Below are positions 19,301-27,082 of a DNA stretch of 64,000 nt, piece after piece. Under the pieces are notes generated by a model. That model was given only the letters and a program-made list of their open reading frames with translations. It had not been told where the DNA came from and ran no database searches. Numbering within the stretch: position 1 is the stretch's first letter; each line of letters starts with the position of its first letter. The position numbers were made by a program, and so were the translations under genes. This stretch comes from Ktedonospora formicarum (GTDB lineage Bacteria; Chloroflexota; Ktedonobacteria; Ktedonobacterales; Ktedonobacteraceae), in assembly GCF_016587355.1 (NCBI RefSeq), contig NZ_BNJF01000001.1, forward strand, positions 310,001 to 374,000, given 5' to 3'.

Positions 19301-19448
19301 TTCCATCACGGCTGCGAAAGGAAAAGGAGGAAATGGACTCCAATACATTGAGGTTGAATGCCTGTGTGCCAGCGACCCTATCAAGAGCAAGCTCATACCT
19401 TTGTGTCTGCTGAGACCACCAGAGCTGTGAGCGGACAAATCTAGGCAT
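16314..19448 (-). CDS. MalT-like LuxR-family ATP-dependent regulator with an N-terminal accessory domain
   Basis: This is a 1044-residue STAND-type regulator. The Walker A motif is APAGFGKT at 165-172, and a Walker B-like LLILDDYHT follows about 90 residues later. The middle is a TPR-like helical array and the last 65 residues are a LuxR HTH (LSRQEQRVLGLLAAGHSNQEIAE, then VSINTVKDHIKHLYRKLGV). Unlike MalT itself it has about 100 extra residues at the N-terminus. Their GSTYWYAYRRLHGYLVKRYAGKTKDLSL pattern resembles the arm-type DNA-binding domain of tyrosine integrases. Such regulators sense a ligand through the NTPase/TPR part and activate transcription. Two matching dyads lie 36-93 bases upstream and may give autoregulation. 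Confidence 0.9.
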   Translation of the reverse strand: MPRFVRSQLWWSQQTQRYELALDRVAGTQAFNLNVLESISSFSFRSRDGNKCTFRKQTVQRGSTYWYAYRRLHGYLVKRYAGKTKDLSLARLEEVTRSLLDVPSFPEASSPLPHQSEPVQPSSQDSLLFFSKMQPPRLPALLVERKALLTRLQSSLLYPVTLLQAPAGFGKTILITHWIEELRSHEHFPHVAWLSLDAGENNPIRFWCSLIRACQSEGITVGQAALTQLSQAEEPPFQVPPLETIVASFLHEVSHDLPDTLLILDDYHTITLPCLHETMTFFLDHLPPCLRVVLLSRSQPSLPLLRWRAQGTLFSLGATDLRFSLEETAAFLREAGVPSLSEEVLSQLDAHLSGWVTGLRLFAYTQQGKRSASEVASSLLSLQGVGGKAAMRRNLDEAPQPILEYFVTEILQAQPEVLQRFLLQTSVLPYLNASLCQMVINEASGNELLEAAYTAGLFLERVETGAAHLQQTLWVWYRYHGLFAEAMRREAEVRLGEATLRACSLRASFWYEQQMMMVEAIEAALYAHDFEHAARLAEQVDAQGQISDAHTLFRWLSPLPEIVLRAHPMLCWLSALGLQLREPDPSSCTRERIVALLHMAREGWQNRGMATFLGLIDAFHALCSWRKGRFGEAVDYAREALAGLKDDGAHRRLRMFRGICLFIVGTAQMSSGCWAEARSSFLQACERSRLDGGRSLTRSLLLMLGICSEVLFELHQAHEYYQQAISDACLPQDRQLIAAARLGLSRMALEWNDLPSAERQAHEAITVAGEGTPDFFHQADFQLACLLLARGEFPSATGRLAALQVRLQLAPTSEAVQLLSEVYLLLAHCQLQVGNLQSAQLFLQMPELQERMATRIFQARLLLARNQPEIARQQLEHLLTEVKAPREHLMIQLLLALACADAADQKPAMHFLRQALSQAHHQNLIRPFLSEGEPLAHLLRQLLPTLREPALHSYALSILQMIQFSDEEMEACRASGEGIIAEPLSRQEQRVLGLLAAGHSNQEIAEVLVVSINTVKDHIKHLYRKLGVNTRLQARLTARRLQLL

Positions 19449-19483
19449 ACATGCTTCTTTCTACGAGCAAGAATGTTCAGATG

Positions 19484-19541
19484 GTTTAGTTGCCTAACAC
19501 GCTCCCAAGTATAGCATATCTCTTCTGTTAGGCAACTAAAC
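19484..19541. promoter_or_regulatory. Inverted pair of operator-like sites upstream of the MalT-like regulator
   Basis: Arms GTTTAGTTGCCTAACA (19484-19499) and TGTTAGGCAACTAAAC (19526-19541) are a perfect 16-bp inverted repeat separated by 26 bases. Each arm is also an internal TTAG-N4-CTAA dyad, as in MarR-type operators. The pair flanks the probable promoter of the regulator gene at 19448. Confidence 0.6.
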
Positions 19542-19692
19542 TATAAGCCGGGAGGGGTCTTTCACATGCTCATAATCAGCCTCTACATGAGACATATGAC
19601 TCTGCTACTCTCGCCTTTTCTCTCTTTCCTTGTTCCTCTCAAAGCCTGCTTGCTTCAGATATGATTGCAGCTCTCAAATAGCGAGAATCGCA

Positions 19693-20214
19693 TTAGTTGC
19701 TGGTTTCCTCAAGCCATAGATCTTCTGGGAAAGGAGGCGGGCGCAGCGGCACCGGAGAAGATTGGATGAGGGAGGTTGTCGTGGAGCCATACAAGAGGAA
19801 GCTGTCGAGCAAGCGGTCAAGCTGATCAATAGCAGGAATATACGCTTTCACAATAAAGCAGTCCTCGCCCGTGATGCGATGGCATTCAACAACCTCAGGA
19901 ATCTGTTGTGCCAGTTCCGCAATCCTTGGAAGCTGTCCTGAATTGGGACGGATGCGTATATAGGCTGCAATCGGCAGCCCAAGCGCCGCTGGATTGAGAT
20001 CCAGCCGGTAGCCACGAATAACCCCCACTTCCTCCAGTCGGCGAACCCGTTCAGTTACGGCAGGTGATGACATTCCAATTCGGCGACCCAGTTCTGACAT
20101 TGTCAGCCTCGGCTCACGCTGCAATTCTTCCAGGACTCGCTTGTTCACTGCGTCAATTACCCCAGAGGAAGCAGTGTAAGTAAAAAGCTTTTTTCCCTTT
20201 AAATCTTGAGCCAT
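19693..20214 (-). CDS. Lrp/AsnC-family transcriptional regulator
   Basis: The product has 173 residues from the ATG at 20214, which has AGGAG 11 bases upstream; a longer frame to 20385 runs into the divergent gene and is rejected. The HTH is typical (VIDAVNKRVLEELQREPRLT, then MSELGRRIGMSSPAVTERVRRLEEVGVIRGY). The RAM ligand-binding domain follows (GLPIAAYIRIRPN, VVECHRITGEDCFIVKAYI). Lrp proteins bind amino acids and control their metabolism or export. It is divergent from an EamA exporter, with 90 bases between the starts, so it probably controls that gene in response to an amino acid. Confidence 0.92.
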   Translation of the reverse strand: MAQDLKGKKLFTYTASSGVIDAVNKRVLEELQREPRLTMSELGRRIGMSSPAVTERVRRLEEVGVIRGYRLDLNPAALGLPIAAYIRIRPNSGQLPRIAELAQQIPEVVECHRITGEDCFIVKAYIPAIDQLDRLLDSFLLYGSTTTSLIQSSPVPLRPPPFPEDLWLEETSN

Positions 20215-20304
20215 AAGGCAGCTATCTCCTTGATATTCCCATGTACTTTCACCTATTCCCCATTGTATCATACGAACAAGAGCGAAAAACCCGGAGGTGA
20301 TGCC

Positions 20305-21237
20305 ATGCTGCAGCACGAGCGCAAAATGACGGTAACCAGGAAGATTCCGCCTCACGTTTTCTTTTTCGTGAGCGCCGTCTTCCATTACCTGGGACCATCA
20401 TTTGCGGTATTGCTCTTCTCCTATGCCTCAGTGCTTGGCGTGGCCTGGTTGCGCATCGCCAGTGCCGCCATCGTGTTTGCGGTCTGGCGACGGCCCTGGC
20501 GTATCTTCCCCCAGATGCCTTGGGCAAAACAGCGCACATTGCTAGCGCTCGGCATCGTTCTCGGCTTGATGAACGTCTGTTTCTACCTGGCGATTGCTCG
20601 CCTCCCTTTGGGTACGGTGGGAGCTATCGAGTTTCTTGGCCCGATTGCACTAGCCGCCCTTGGTGCACGGACGCGCAGAAATATCGTCGCGTTGTTGCTC
20701 GCCATCGGTGGTGTGTGGTTGCTCACCGATGTACGCTTCAGCGGGCAGCCGCTGGGCTTCCTGTTCGCCTTCGCCAACTGCGCACTCTTCATACTCTACG
20801 TCATGCTCGGCCACCAGATCGCCCAGGATGGTGACGCTGCTGGTATTGATCGCCTGGGGGCAGCTATGCTCATCGCGCTCATCCTCATTACTCCGTTGGG
20901 GTTGGGCGGCGCGCTGGCAGCTCTGACAAATCCTCTCTTTGTTCTGGCCGGTATTGGCGTGGGGATTTGCTCGTCGGTCATTCCCTATGTCTGCGATCAA
21001 TTAGCCATGGCTCGCTTATCACAGGCTACATTCGCGTTGCTCCTCTCCCTGCTACCTGCGTCTGCTACGGTGATCGGCGTCGTGGTGCTCCGCCAGATTC
21101 CCAGCGTGCTTGAAATCGCGGGGATTCTCCTGGTCGTAAGTGGCATAGCTCTCCACCGGGAAGCAGAGGCTCAGCCCAGAAAGCAGGGAACAAAACCACA
21201 GCTTCGAAAAAGACGAAACGTAGCAAAAGATCAGTAG
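20305..21237 (+). CDS. EamA/DMT-superfamily transporter, RhtA-like exporter
   Basis: The 310-residue protein has ten predicted membrane segments in two EamA repeats. The pattern PPHVFFFVSAVFHYLGPSFAVLLF at the start and RLPLGTVGAIEFLGPIALA in the first repeat match threonine/homoserine exporters of the RhtA group. The ATG at 20305 follows GGAGGTGAT and leaves room for the divergent Lrp promoter. Export of amino acids or analogues is inferred from the family and from the adjacent Lrp regulator. An LLM-class oxidoreductase starts 26 bases downstream and is probably co-transcribed. Confidence 0.88.
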   Translation: MLQHERKMTVTRKIPPHVFFFVSAVFHYLGPSFAVLLFSYASVLGVAWLRIASAAIVFAVWRRPWRIFPQMPWAKQRTLLALGIVLGLMNVCFYLAIARLPLGTVGAIEFLGPIALAALGARTRRNIVALLLAIGGVWLLTDVRFSGQPLGFLFAFANCALFILYVMLGHQIAQDGDAAGIDRLGAAMLIALILITPLGLGGALAALTNPLFVLAGIGVGICSSVIPYVCDQLAMARLSQATFALLLSLLPASATVIGVVVLRQIPSVLEIAGILLVVSGIALHREAEAQPRKQGTKPQLRKRRNVAKDQ

Positions 21238-21263
21238 CAAAGAAAGGAAGGAGTAATCATCCT

Positions 21264-22214
21264 ATGGCGCTCCAATTTGGTGTGCTGATTCCCCAGGGCT
21301 GGACCATGGATCTGGCACCCATCCATGATCCTGTGGAAGCCTACGAAACGATGACACGGGTGGTTCAAACCGCTGAAGAGGTAGGGTTCGCTTCCGCCTG
21401 GCTCGTTGACCACTTTCATACGATTCCCTCTCCCTCGCAGGAAGTGACGTTTGAATGCTGGACAAGCACTGCGGCTCTGGCGCGTAGTACCCGGACTATC
21501 CGCATCGGTCAGATGGTCACCTGCAATGGCTATCGTCACCCGGCATTGCTGGCAAAAATGGCCAGTACGGTCGACATCCTCAGTCACGGACGGCTCACGT
21601 TCGGCATTGGGGCAGGTTGGTACGAGCACGAGTATCGGGCCTATGGCTATGAATATCTCGACGCCCCAACGCGACTGCGCTCTCTTCGTGAAGCCCTCCA
21701 GATGATTCTGACCATGTGGACCCAGGAGGAAGCAGTCTTTGAGGGGACGTATTACCAGCTGCGCAAGGCGATCAATCAGCCCAAAGGGGTGCAGAAACCA
21801 CATATCCCGCTTCTCATCGGCGGAAGTGGCGAACAGGTAACATTGAAGCTGGTGGCACAGTACGCCGATGCGTGCAACGTGGGCAGTGATCCTGCCACCG
21901 TGAAGCAGAAGTTGTCCGTCCTCAAACAGCATTGCGAGCGCATGGGACGTAACTACGAGAAGATTCATCGCACGTCGAGTACCATCTGTCTTCTCGCCGA
22001 CAGCGACGAACAAGCGCTGGAGCAGCTTTCTGCTGATCGCAAGGCCAGGTTGGGAAACGCCGTGCAGACGGCCTTGATTGGCAGTCCTGAGACCGTTCGA
22101 GAACGGCTAGCCGCCTATGAAGCAGCAGGCGTGCAGGAGTTGGTGCTACGCTTTGTGGATGGGACCAATCTAGAGGCTCTTCGCCGCTTCGCCAGAGCGT
22201 TCATCGCAAAATGA
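21264..22214 (+). CDS. LLM-class F420-dependent oxidoreductase (paralogue 1)
   Basis: The 316 residues form a luciferase-like TIM barrel. Motifs include SAWLVDHFHTIPSPSQEVTF near residues 46-66, IRIGQMVTCNGYRHPALLAK and LTFGIGAGWYEHEYRAYG; the His in VDHF lies in the flavin/F420 pocket. The family transfers hydride between F420 (or FMN) and varied substrates; the substrate here is unknown. It shares far more than half its residues with the gene at 46670, including long identical blocks, so the two are paralogues. It lies just after the EamA transporter gene on the same strand. Confidence 0.9.
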   Translation: MALQFGVLIPQGWTMDLAPIHDPVEAYETMTRVVQTAEEVGFASAWLVDHFHTIPSPSQEVTFECWTSTAALARSTRTIRIGQMVTCNGYRHPALLAKMASTVDILSHGRLTFGIGAGWYEHEYRAYGYEYLDAPTRLRSLREALQMILTMWTQEEAVFEGTYYQLRKAINQPKGVQKPHIPLLIGGSGEQVTLKLVAQYADACNVGSDPATVKQKLSVLKQHCERMGRNYEKIHRTSSTICLLADSDEQALEQLSADRKARLGNAVQTALIGSPETVRERLAAYEAAGVQELVLRFVDGTNLEALRRFARAFIAK

Positions 22215-22501
22215 AACGGCTGTTCTGGCAACGGCGCGAGGTAGAACATGCACAGGAGGATCCCATGAGTCGTCCTTGACGCATAGGTGCATCCCGTGGG
22301 ATCTTCAGCTCCAAGATCCAAATGGATACAAACGGGCATTCCTGCAGTGCAGAATCACGTCCCTGAAACAGAACGAATGCTAGAAATGGCACAGAAGTTG
22401 GAAGGATTGGGCTCGCATTTGAACAGATTCTGAGTTATTATTCCCTAATGCCCTATTGTAGGCAGTACAGCCTCCCTCAAGAAGAACTAGAAGAGGAGAA
22501 C

Positions 22502-23079
22502 GTGATAGCCTACTCACTCAATGCACTTCTCGGGAATGACACGCTTGTCGTCGTTCAGAGGCTCTATCCTGTTGCTCAAGTGGTGCGGCTGCATTGCGGA
22601 TTACAAATACTCCCATTAACCAGAGCATTTACAGCAGAACTTCGGGCCCACTCTTCGGCAGAGCAGAAACATCATTGGGAAGAAGAGAAAAAACGAAGGG
22701 GGCACCTTCCTATTTGGGAGCGATGGCTGATATTGTCGCTGATCTCGCTCGTCAACGCTCAGTGCTAGCTCCTGTGGCCTATGTAGAAGCTGAGTTCTTT
22801 GCAGATACGGGAGGCCAGAGTGCTATCATCTGGCAGCAAAGGCAGCTCGTCCTGGCTCTCCAAGAAGACAGCATAGGACCCACCAATACAGCCTTGCGAT
22901 ACCTGAGAGTCCAAGCAAGCAACCAAAATAGCTGGTTCGATGAGTTTTCCATTTTTCTCTTTCACTGTAGGACAGATTCAAGGCAGGGAAGCGAGAAGAA
23001 GAACGTTGAGCCGACCCCTTCCTCGGATTCGAAGCTGATGTGTCCTCCATGCCGTTCAATCAGTTCCCGGCACAGATAG
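22502..23079 (+). pseudogene. Conserved bacterial protein of unknown function, frameshifted
   Basis: From GTG at 22502 (GAGGAG site) the frame reads YSLNALLGNDTLVVVQRLYP and then LPLTRAFTAELRA, then leaves homology near 22690. The -1 frame continues with GPVAYVEAEFF-type sequence (APVAYVEAEFFADTGGQSAI) and ALRYLRVQASNQNSWFDEF. I recognise these two blocks as halves of one widespread unnamed family of about 150 residues. The switch lies at GAGAAAAAACGAAGGGGGC, where one base is missing from a homopolymer. The cause could be decay, sequencing error or slippage at A6. The tail of the second frame overlaps the 3' end of the histidine kinase on the other strand. Confidence 0.6.
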
Positions 23080-25004
23080 AGACCCAGTCCTGTTCCACGG
23101 ATGCCAGCGGCACGCGCATTCTCGGCACGGACAAACCGTCCAAAGAGGTGTGCTTGCTGAGTACGTGGAATCCCCATCCCCCAATCGCGGATACGAAAAC
23201 GGACTTCATGTGTCTCTGTATGTTCCTCTAGCGCCACCTCGATGAGCCCACCGCCTGGACTGTACTTTATAGCATTGGAAACGAGATTAGAAATTACCTG
23301 CTCGATCCGCACGGCATCAACCTTTACCCACAACTGGGGAAGAGTGGTTTGGAAAGCAAGCTGATGTCGGTCTGTGGTGGCCTGGAGCCGCTTGATCACC
23401 TTCCGTGTGAGGATAACCAGATCGGTCGAGCATCGTTCTAGCGAGAACAGGTCTGCCTGGATCCGCGTCACATCCAACAGATCTTCCGTAAGGCTGGCTA
23501 ATTGCCACGAGGCAAGCTTCATCTCCTGCACCTTTTCACGCTGCCACTCGTCTAACCCATGCTCCTCCCCACGTGCTGCGCGCGCGAGCAGGCGATCTGC
23601 ATAGCCTGCAACAATGGTCACAGGAGTGCGCAGTTCATGCGTTGCCAGGCTGATGAACTGATCCTTGAGCCTTTCTGCTTCTTTGAGGGCACTCACGTCC
23701 TGATAGACCACCAGAACCACCCGCTCTACAGAAGGAAACTCCAGTGTCATCTCCTGGGGAAGGCGAGGAAGCAGAGAGAGACTCGTAAAGGGGATCGCAT
23801 CCACCATGACCGGAAGACGGGTACCATCAGGTCGGCAAATTACCAACTGGCGATAGAGTACGGGTTCACCAGAGGCCATGGCACGCCTGCCGGTCAAGTC
23901 TTCCAGGGGAAGCGGTTGCCCACTGGCGGTGAAAAGATGGATGCCTTGCTGTTGAAGAAATTCCTCCTGAGGTTGGCCTCGTGCCCATTCCGCACCCCAG
24001 AGAGCCGCCGCCGCATTATTGGCCATCAGTAAGCGCAATTGAGGCCCTTGCACCAGGAAGATTCCATTGGGTAAACAATCCAGGATCAATTGCAAGACAT
24101 TTAAGCGTGCATCCATCTCGGCATGAGCCTCTTGCTCCAGATGTTCCAGGCGGCGGCGCTCAGTCACATCACGATTAATTTCCAAAATAGCGGAAGGCAC
24201 TCCCTGATCATCGCGCACGAGCACCTGGCGGCTTTCGACGATCACCCGCGCCCCATCTCGGCACGTGTGGTTGAGCTCTCCTTGCCACTGGCCGTGCTGC
24301 AGTAGGGTCTGATCAAGCGCCTTCTGCGTGCTGGGGAAACGCGTCTGGAGCAGCGAATGGGAGACCTTGCCCATGGCCTCCTGAGCTGTCCACCTGTAGA
24401 GGTGCTCAGCCCCCTCGTTCCAAGAAACAATTCTGCTCTCTGCATCGCGTACCAGGATCGCATCATGGGCCAGGCTGATGAGTTTGTCCTGCTGGCGCAA
24501 GCGCTGGGAGATCCGCATGCGCTCACGTTCCACATCACGTAGAGCAGTCATATCGCGGACAGCACCCATTACATACAACGTACGCTCGATCCGAATGGGT
24601 CGCAGGCTAATTTCAACGGGAAACTGGCCGCGATCTTTGCGTTGACCTACCAGGTCGGGTCCGGAGCCCATCAGGCGAGGATGTGCTGCCTGCATGTAGC
24701 GGGTTCGCTTGCCCACGTGGCCCGCGCGCAGATGCTCAGGAAGAAGGCATTCAATTGGCTGACCAATCAGTTCGTCATGGCCATATCCAAACAGCAGTTC
24801 CAACTGCGTATTAACCAGGACAATCACGCCTTTTGTATCAACCACAATTAGTGCATCTGGAGAGAGCTCAAGAAAGGCTCCCAGTATGTTCAACGTCAGC
24901 AAAAACGAGATCATCAGCTCGGCATTGTCTGGCTGGATCGGCAGTTCCCCGGATGTTCTATCTTGTTTCTCTGGATGGAGGTTAGGGTCTTGTGAATTCA
25001 TCAT
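22962..25004 (-). CDS. Multi-PAS sensor histidine kinase
   Basis: The product has 680 residues from the ATG at 25004, which has GAAGGTG eight bases upstream. It carries three PAS domains in series (about residues 40-155, 170-285, 300-440 from this start) and no membrane segment, so sensing is cytoplasmic. The DHp H-box is ATHELRTP with His456. The ATPase domain has the N-box SNLVSNAIKYSP, a G1 box (RDWGMGIP), the F-box and the G2 box (GTGLGLYLC). All catalytic motifs look intact. The kinase should autophosphorylate and pass phosphate to a response regulator, but none is adjacent. A decayed kinase fragment lies just upstream. Confidence 0.93.
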   Translation of the reverse strand: MMNSQDPNLHPEKQDRTSGELPIQPDNAELMISFLLTLNILGAFLELSPDALIVVDTKGVIVLVNTQLELLFGYGHDELIGQPIECLLPEHLRAGHVGKRTRYMQAAHPRLMGSGPDLVGQRKDRGQFPVEISLRPIRIERTLYVMGAVRDMTALRDVERERMRISQRLRQQDKLISLAHDAILVRDAESRIVSWNEGAEHLYRWTAQEAMGKVSHSLLQTRFPSTQKALDQTLLQHGQWQGELNHTCRDGARVIVESRQVLVRDDQGVPSAILEINRDVTERRRLEHLEQEAHAEMDARLNVLQLILDCLPNGIFLVQGPQLRLLMANNAAAALWGAEWARGQPQEEFLQQQGIHLFTASGQPLPLEDLTGRRAMASGEPVLYRQLVICRPDGTRLPVMVDAIPFTSLSLLPRLPQEMTLEFPSVERVVLVVYQDVSALKEAERLKDQFISLATHELRTPVTIVAGYADRLLARAARGEEHGLDEWQREKVQEMKLASWQLASLTEDLLDVTRIQADLFSLERCSTDLVILTRKVIKRLQATTDRHQLAFQTTLPQLWVKVDAVRIEQVISNLVSNAIKYSPGGGLIEVALEEHTETHEVRFRIRDWGMGIPRTQQAHLFGRFVRAENARAAGIRGTGLGLYLCRELIERHGGHISFESEEGVGSTFFFSLPCLESVLQ

Positions 25005-25094
25005 CGAAGACACCTTCTTTCTCTGGAGAGATTTTGTTTCTTGATAGTCCTCCCTTTGACTTCTCGTGAGCCTATGGCCAATGTTCTGCATCTG

Positions 25095-25320
25095 CAGGTC
25101 GTATAATCAGTACAGTCAACCCAAATATTGGCCTCAGTTGGGGGACTCTGCATACCAACGCCACTATTGATGATGCTCGATGAGCACCTTACACAGGAGA
25201 AAAGCTGAACACTCAACGCCAATCCAGTTCGTGCCCGATAACAACATCTAAGAAAATTGACAAATTCCCTCCAATGTTGTTTCGAACTACTAACCCATGC
25301 ATCCACAACAATGGCAACGC
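25095..25320 (-). pseudogene. Relic of a histidine kinase ATPase domain
   Basis: Minus-strand frames contain pieces of an HATPase domain out of register: YRARTGLALSVQLF in one frame, LLCKVLIEHHQ in the next, and VGMQSPPTEA in the first again. Together they match the G2 box and closing strand of a kinase like those at 3110 and 54156. Stops and shifts make it non-functional. It lies directly upstream of the intact kinase at 25004, so it is probably the tail of a lost paralogue. The remaining sequence to 25841 shows no gene. Confidence 0.5.
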
Positions 25321-25841
25321 ACCTTCCTCTATCATGATAGTACATAGATAGAAGAAAAGCGCTTTGGGGCATCACTTCCTTGACGACAAACTGACATATG
25401 AGTGTCCGGGAAAGGTGGATTGAGGGTTGGGAGGAGAGCTCCTCTCTTTCTCAGGCAGGCGGCATGTTTCCTCATGCTTACCTCTTTATTATTTAAAACG
25501 CACTTATTATTGCAGAAATACTGTATTTAAAGAAAAGGACAAGATTATACACTATCTAGAAAAATATTCGATGTGGCGCAATGTGAAAAGCAACGAGTTA
25601 CATGAGTATTCTCTACTGCTCGGTGTAGTGAGGGTAATCGGGATAATTTAGCTTGGACCACCCTGCTCAAGCGGGTTCACGTTCCTTAATAGAGGCTCTT
25701 TCCCAGCAGGCTATAATATGCCTGTCACCACCTTGTTCTGGGCACCCCTCTACGGCTAAATGCTAGAGGCTTATCAAGCAACACGATACCTAATAATGTA
25801 TACTAGGAACACTGAAAAAGGAATGTGAAAGGAAATAGCAT

Positions 25842-26132
25842 ATGGCTCTACAGTGTACGCATCTGGAGCAAATAAAAAAAGTGACGCCTAGTGCAAATGG
25901 ATGCGAGGAATGCTTAAAAACAGGAGACACGTGGGTGCATCTTCGCCTCTGTCTTTTGTGCGGACATGTCGGGTGTTGTGATTCCTCAAAAAATAAACAC
26001 GCGACCAAGCATTTTCACACGACAACGCATCCACTCATAGCTTCGCTTGAGCCGGGAGAGAATTGGGGTTGGTGTTATGTCGATGAGGTGGTTTTCGAAT
26101 TCGAGGATGAAGAAGAGCAGGAGAAGGATTGA
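25842..26132 (+). CDS. UBP-type zinc-finger domain protein
   Basis: The 96-residue protein is almost entirely one ZnF-UBP domain. The metal ligands are visible in order: Cys5 and His7 (CTH), CEEC at 21-24, CLLC at 37-40, Cys45 and a group of histidines (KHATKHFHTTTH) at 53-63. In eukaryotes this domain binds the free C-terminus of ubiquitin; bacterial stand-alone copies are common in soil bacteria and their role is unknown. The tail is very acidic. A downstream hairpin with a T-rich end probably terminates the transcript. Confidence 0.85.
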   Translation: MALQCTHLEQIKKVTPSANGCEECLKTGDTWVHLRLCLLCGHVGCCDSSKNKHATKHFHTTTHPLIASLEPGENWGWCYVDEVVFEFEDEEEQEKD

Positions 26133-26260
26133 AATCCATGCGAGATGAGGAAGCACGTTTGTGCCCCATCGGAAGAGAACTGCTCCCTCTCCCCTGGGGC
26201 TACTTTTTGCACACTATTGTACGAACCATTGAGTCGCAATGATAAATGCGCCCAACGAAA

Positions 26261-26288
26261 GAGGCACCTCTCTTCTTCGAAGAGCCTC
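26261..26288 (+). terminator. Probable terminator of the UBP zinc-finger gene
   Basis: GAGGC (26261-26265) pairs with GCCTC (26284-26288) and inside it TCTTC pairs with GAAGA around TTC, with a five-base bulge. The plus strand then continues CTCGTTATTTTTG. Confidence 0.45.
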
Positions 26289-26307
26289 CTCGTTATTTTT
26301 GTAATGA

Positions 26308-26571
26308 TCAAAGCGAGCCACTGGCTTCAATACAATTGTGAACATTGAGTTTGCGGTAGAAACCCTGAATATGGGTTTTCACGGTATTGTCTGAGATCAC
26401 CAGTTCACGCGCAATCTCCGGGTTCGAACGCCCCACGACCAATAGACGCAGGACTCGTTTTTCCTGATCGCTGAACTCTTCCCAGGGAGGCTTCGCTACC
26501 CCTGGGAGGATTACCTCTTCGGCTGACCGAGTACCTGGCCCTTCGACAAATGCACGCAGGAGGATTTGCAC
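26308..26571 (-). pseudogene. LuxR-type HTH fragment, probably the tail of a lost MalT-like regulator
   Basis: The 87 codons start inside a region typical of the C-terminus of large LuxR regulators (LLRAFVEGPGT). They contain a full HTH core: FSDQEKRVLRLLVVGRSNPE, then IARELVISDNTVKTHIQGFYRKLNVHN. The last helix is cut short (CIEASGSL then stop) compared with the usual NR-EAV-RAR ending. No NTPase region lies upstream. It could still make a small DNA-binding protein, but the position of the break at both ends favours a relic. Confidence 0.6.
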
Positions 26572-26739
26572 TTAATCTGCTGAGAATGTTTAACAACCGT
26601 TTTCTGGCATAGCCCTTCATGTGCCGAAGTCAATAACCACACGACTATAAGAATTACTGAGAACCGTCGCTTTGTGCCCTGGAGCGCAAAGAATAGGTTA
26701 TCCTCTCACGCGTTCTCACCTTGCTTCTCACCTTGCGGC

Positions 26740-26791
26740 CTCAGGTCGAGTAGTATCTGCGTTGGCCTGAGCAGATACTACTCGACCTGAG
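26740..26791. repeat. 21-bp perfect inverted repeat, 10-base loop
   Basis: Arms 26740-26760 and 26771-26791 are exact reverse complements. The element lies in a 511-base gene-free stretch between the CHAP gene and the LuxR fragment. No T-run follows in either direction. Confidence 0.7.
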
Positions 26792-27012
26792 CCATCCCTC
26801 CATATCCCAACAATTCCTGCAACCCACAGGAGCCCCTCCTGTCCGAAGATACCGCAGAGCAAAACTGTGGCGCAAGACCAGAGGGGTGACCATGGGGTCA
26901 TTTCCCCCTCCTCACTTGCGGAACTGGGTAAACACCATCGTCACCCCATTCTTAGTCAGCGACTGTTTTCCCTGAGAACCAAACAGAGGATCACCGACAG
27001 CCCTTCCTGGTC

Positions 27013-27058
27013 GCCTGAGCCATCTGCCTCAGATACATCTGAGGCAGATGGCTCAGGC
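27013..27058. repeat. 22-bp perfect inverted repeat, 2-base loop, downstream of the CHAP gene
   Basis: Arms 27013-27034 and 27037-27058 are exact reverse complements separated by AC. It begins 24 bases past the CHAP gene stop. The arm length and loop size equal those of the element at 9039 but the sequence differs. A terminator function is likely. Confidence 0.7.
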
Positions 27059-27082
27059 ACGTTGCTTGAGCATGGATAACTC

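Noticed and set aside
20206..20385. Long starts of both the Lrp (20385) and EamA (20206) genes
   Set aside because: They would make the two divergent genes overlap by 180 bases; the internal ATGs have strong ribosome sites and match family starts.
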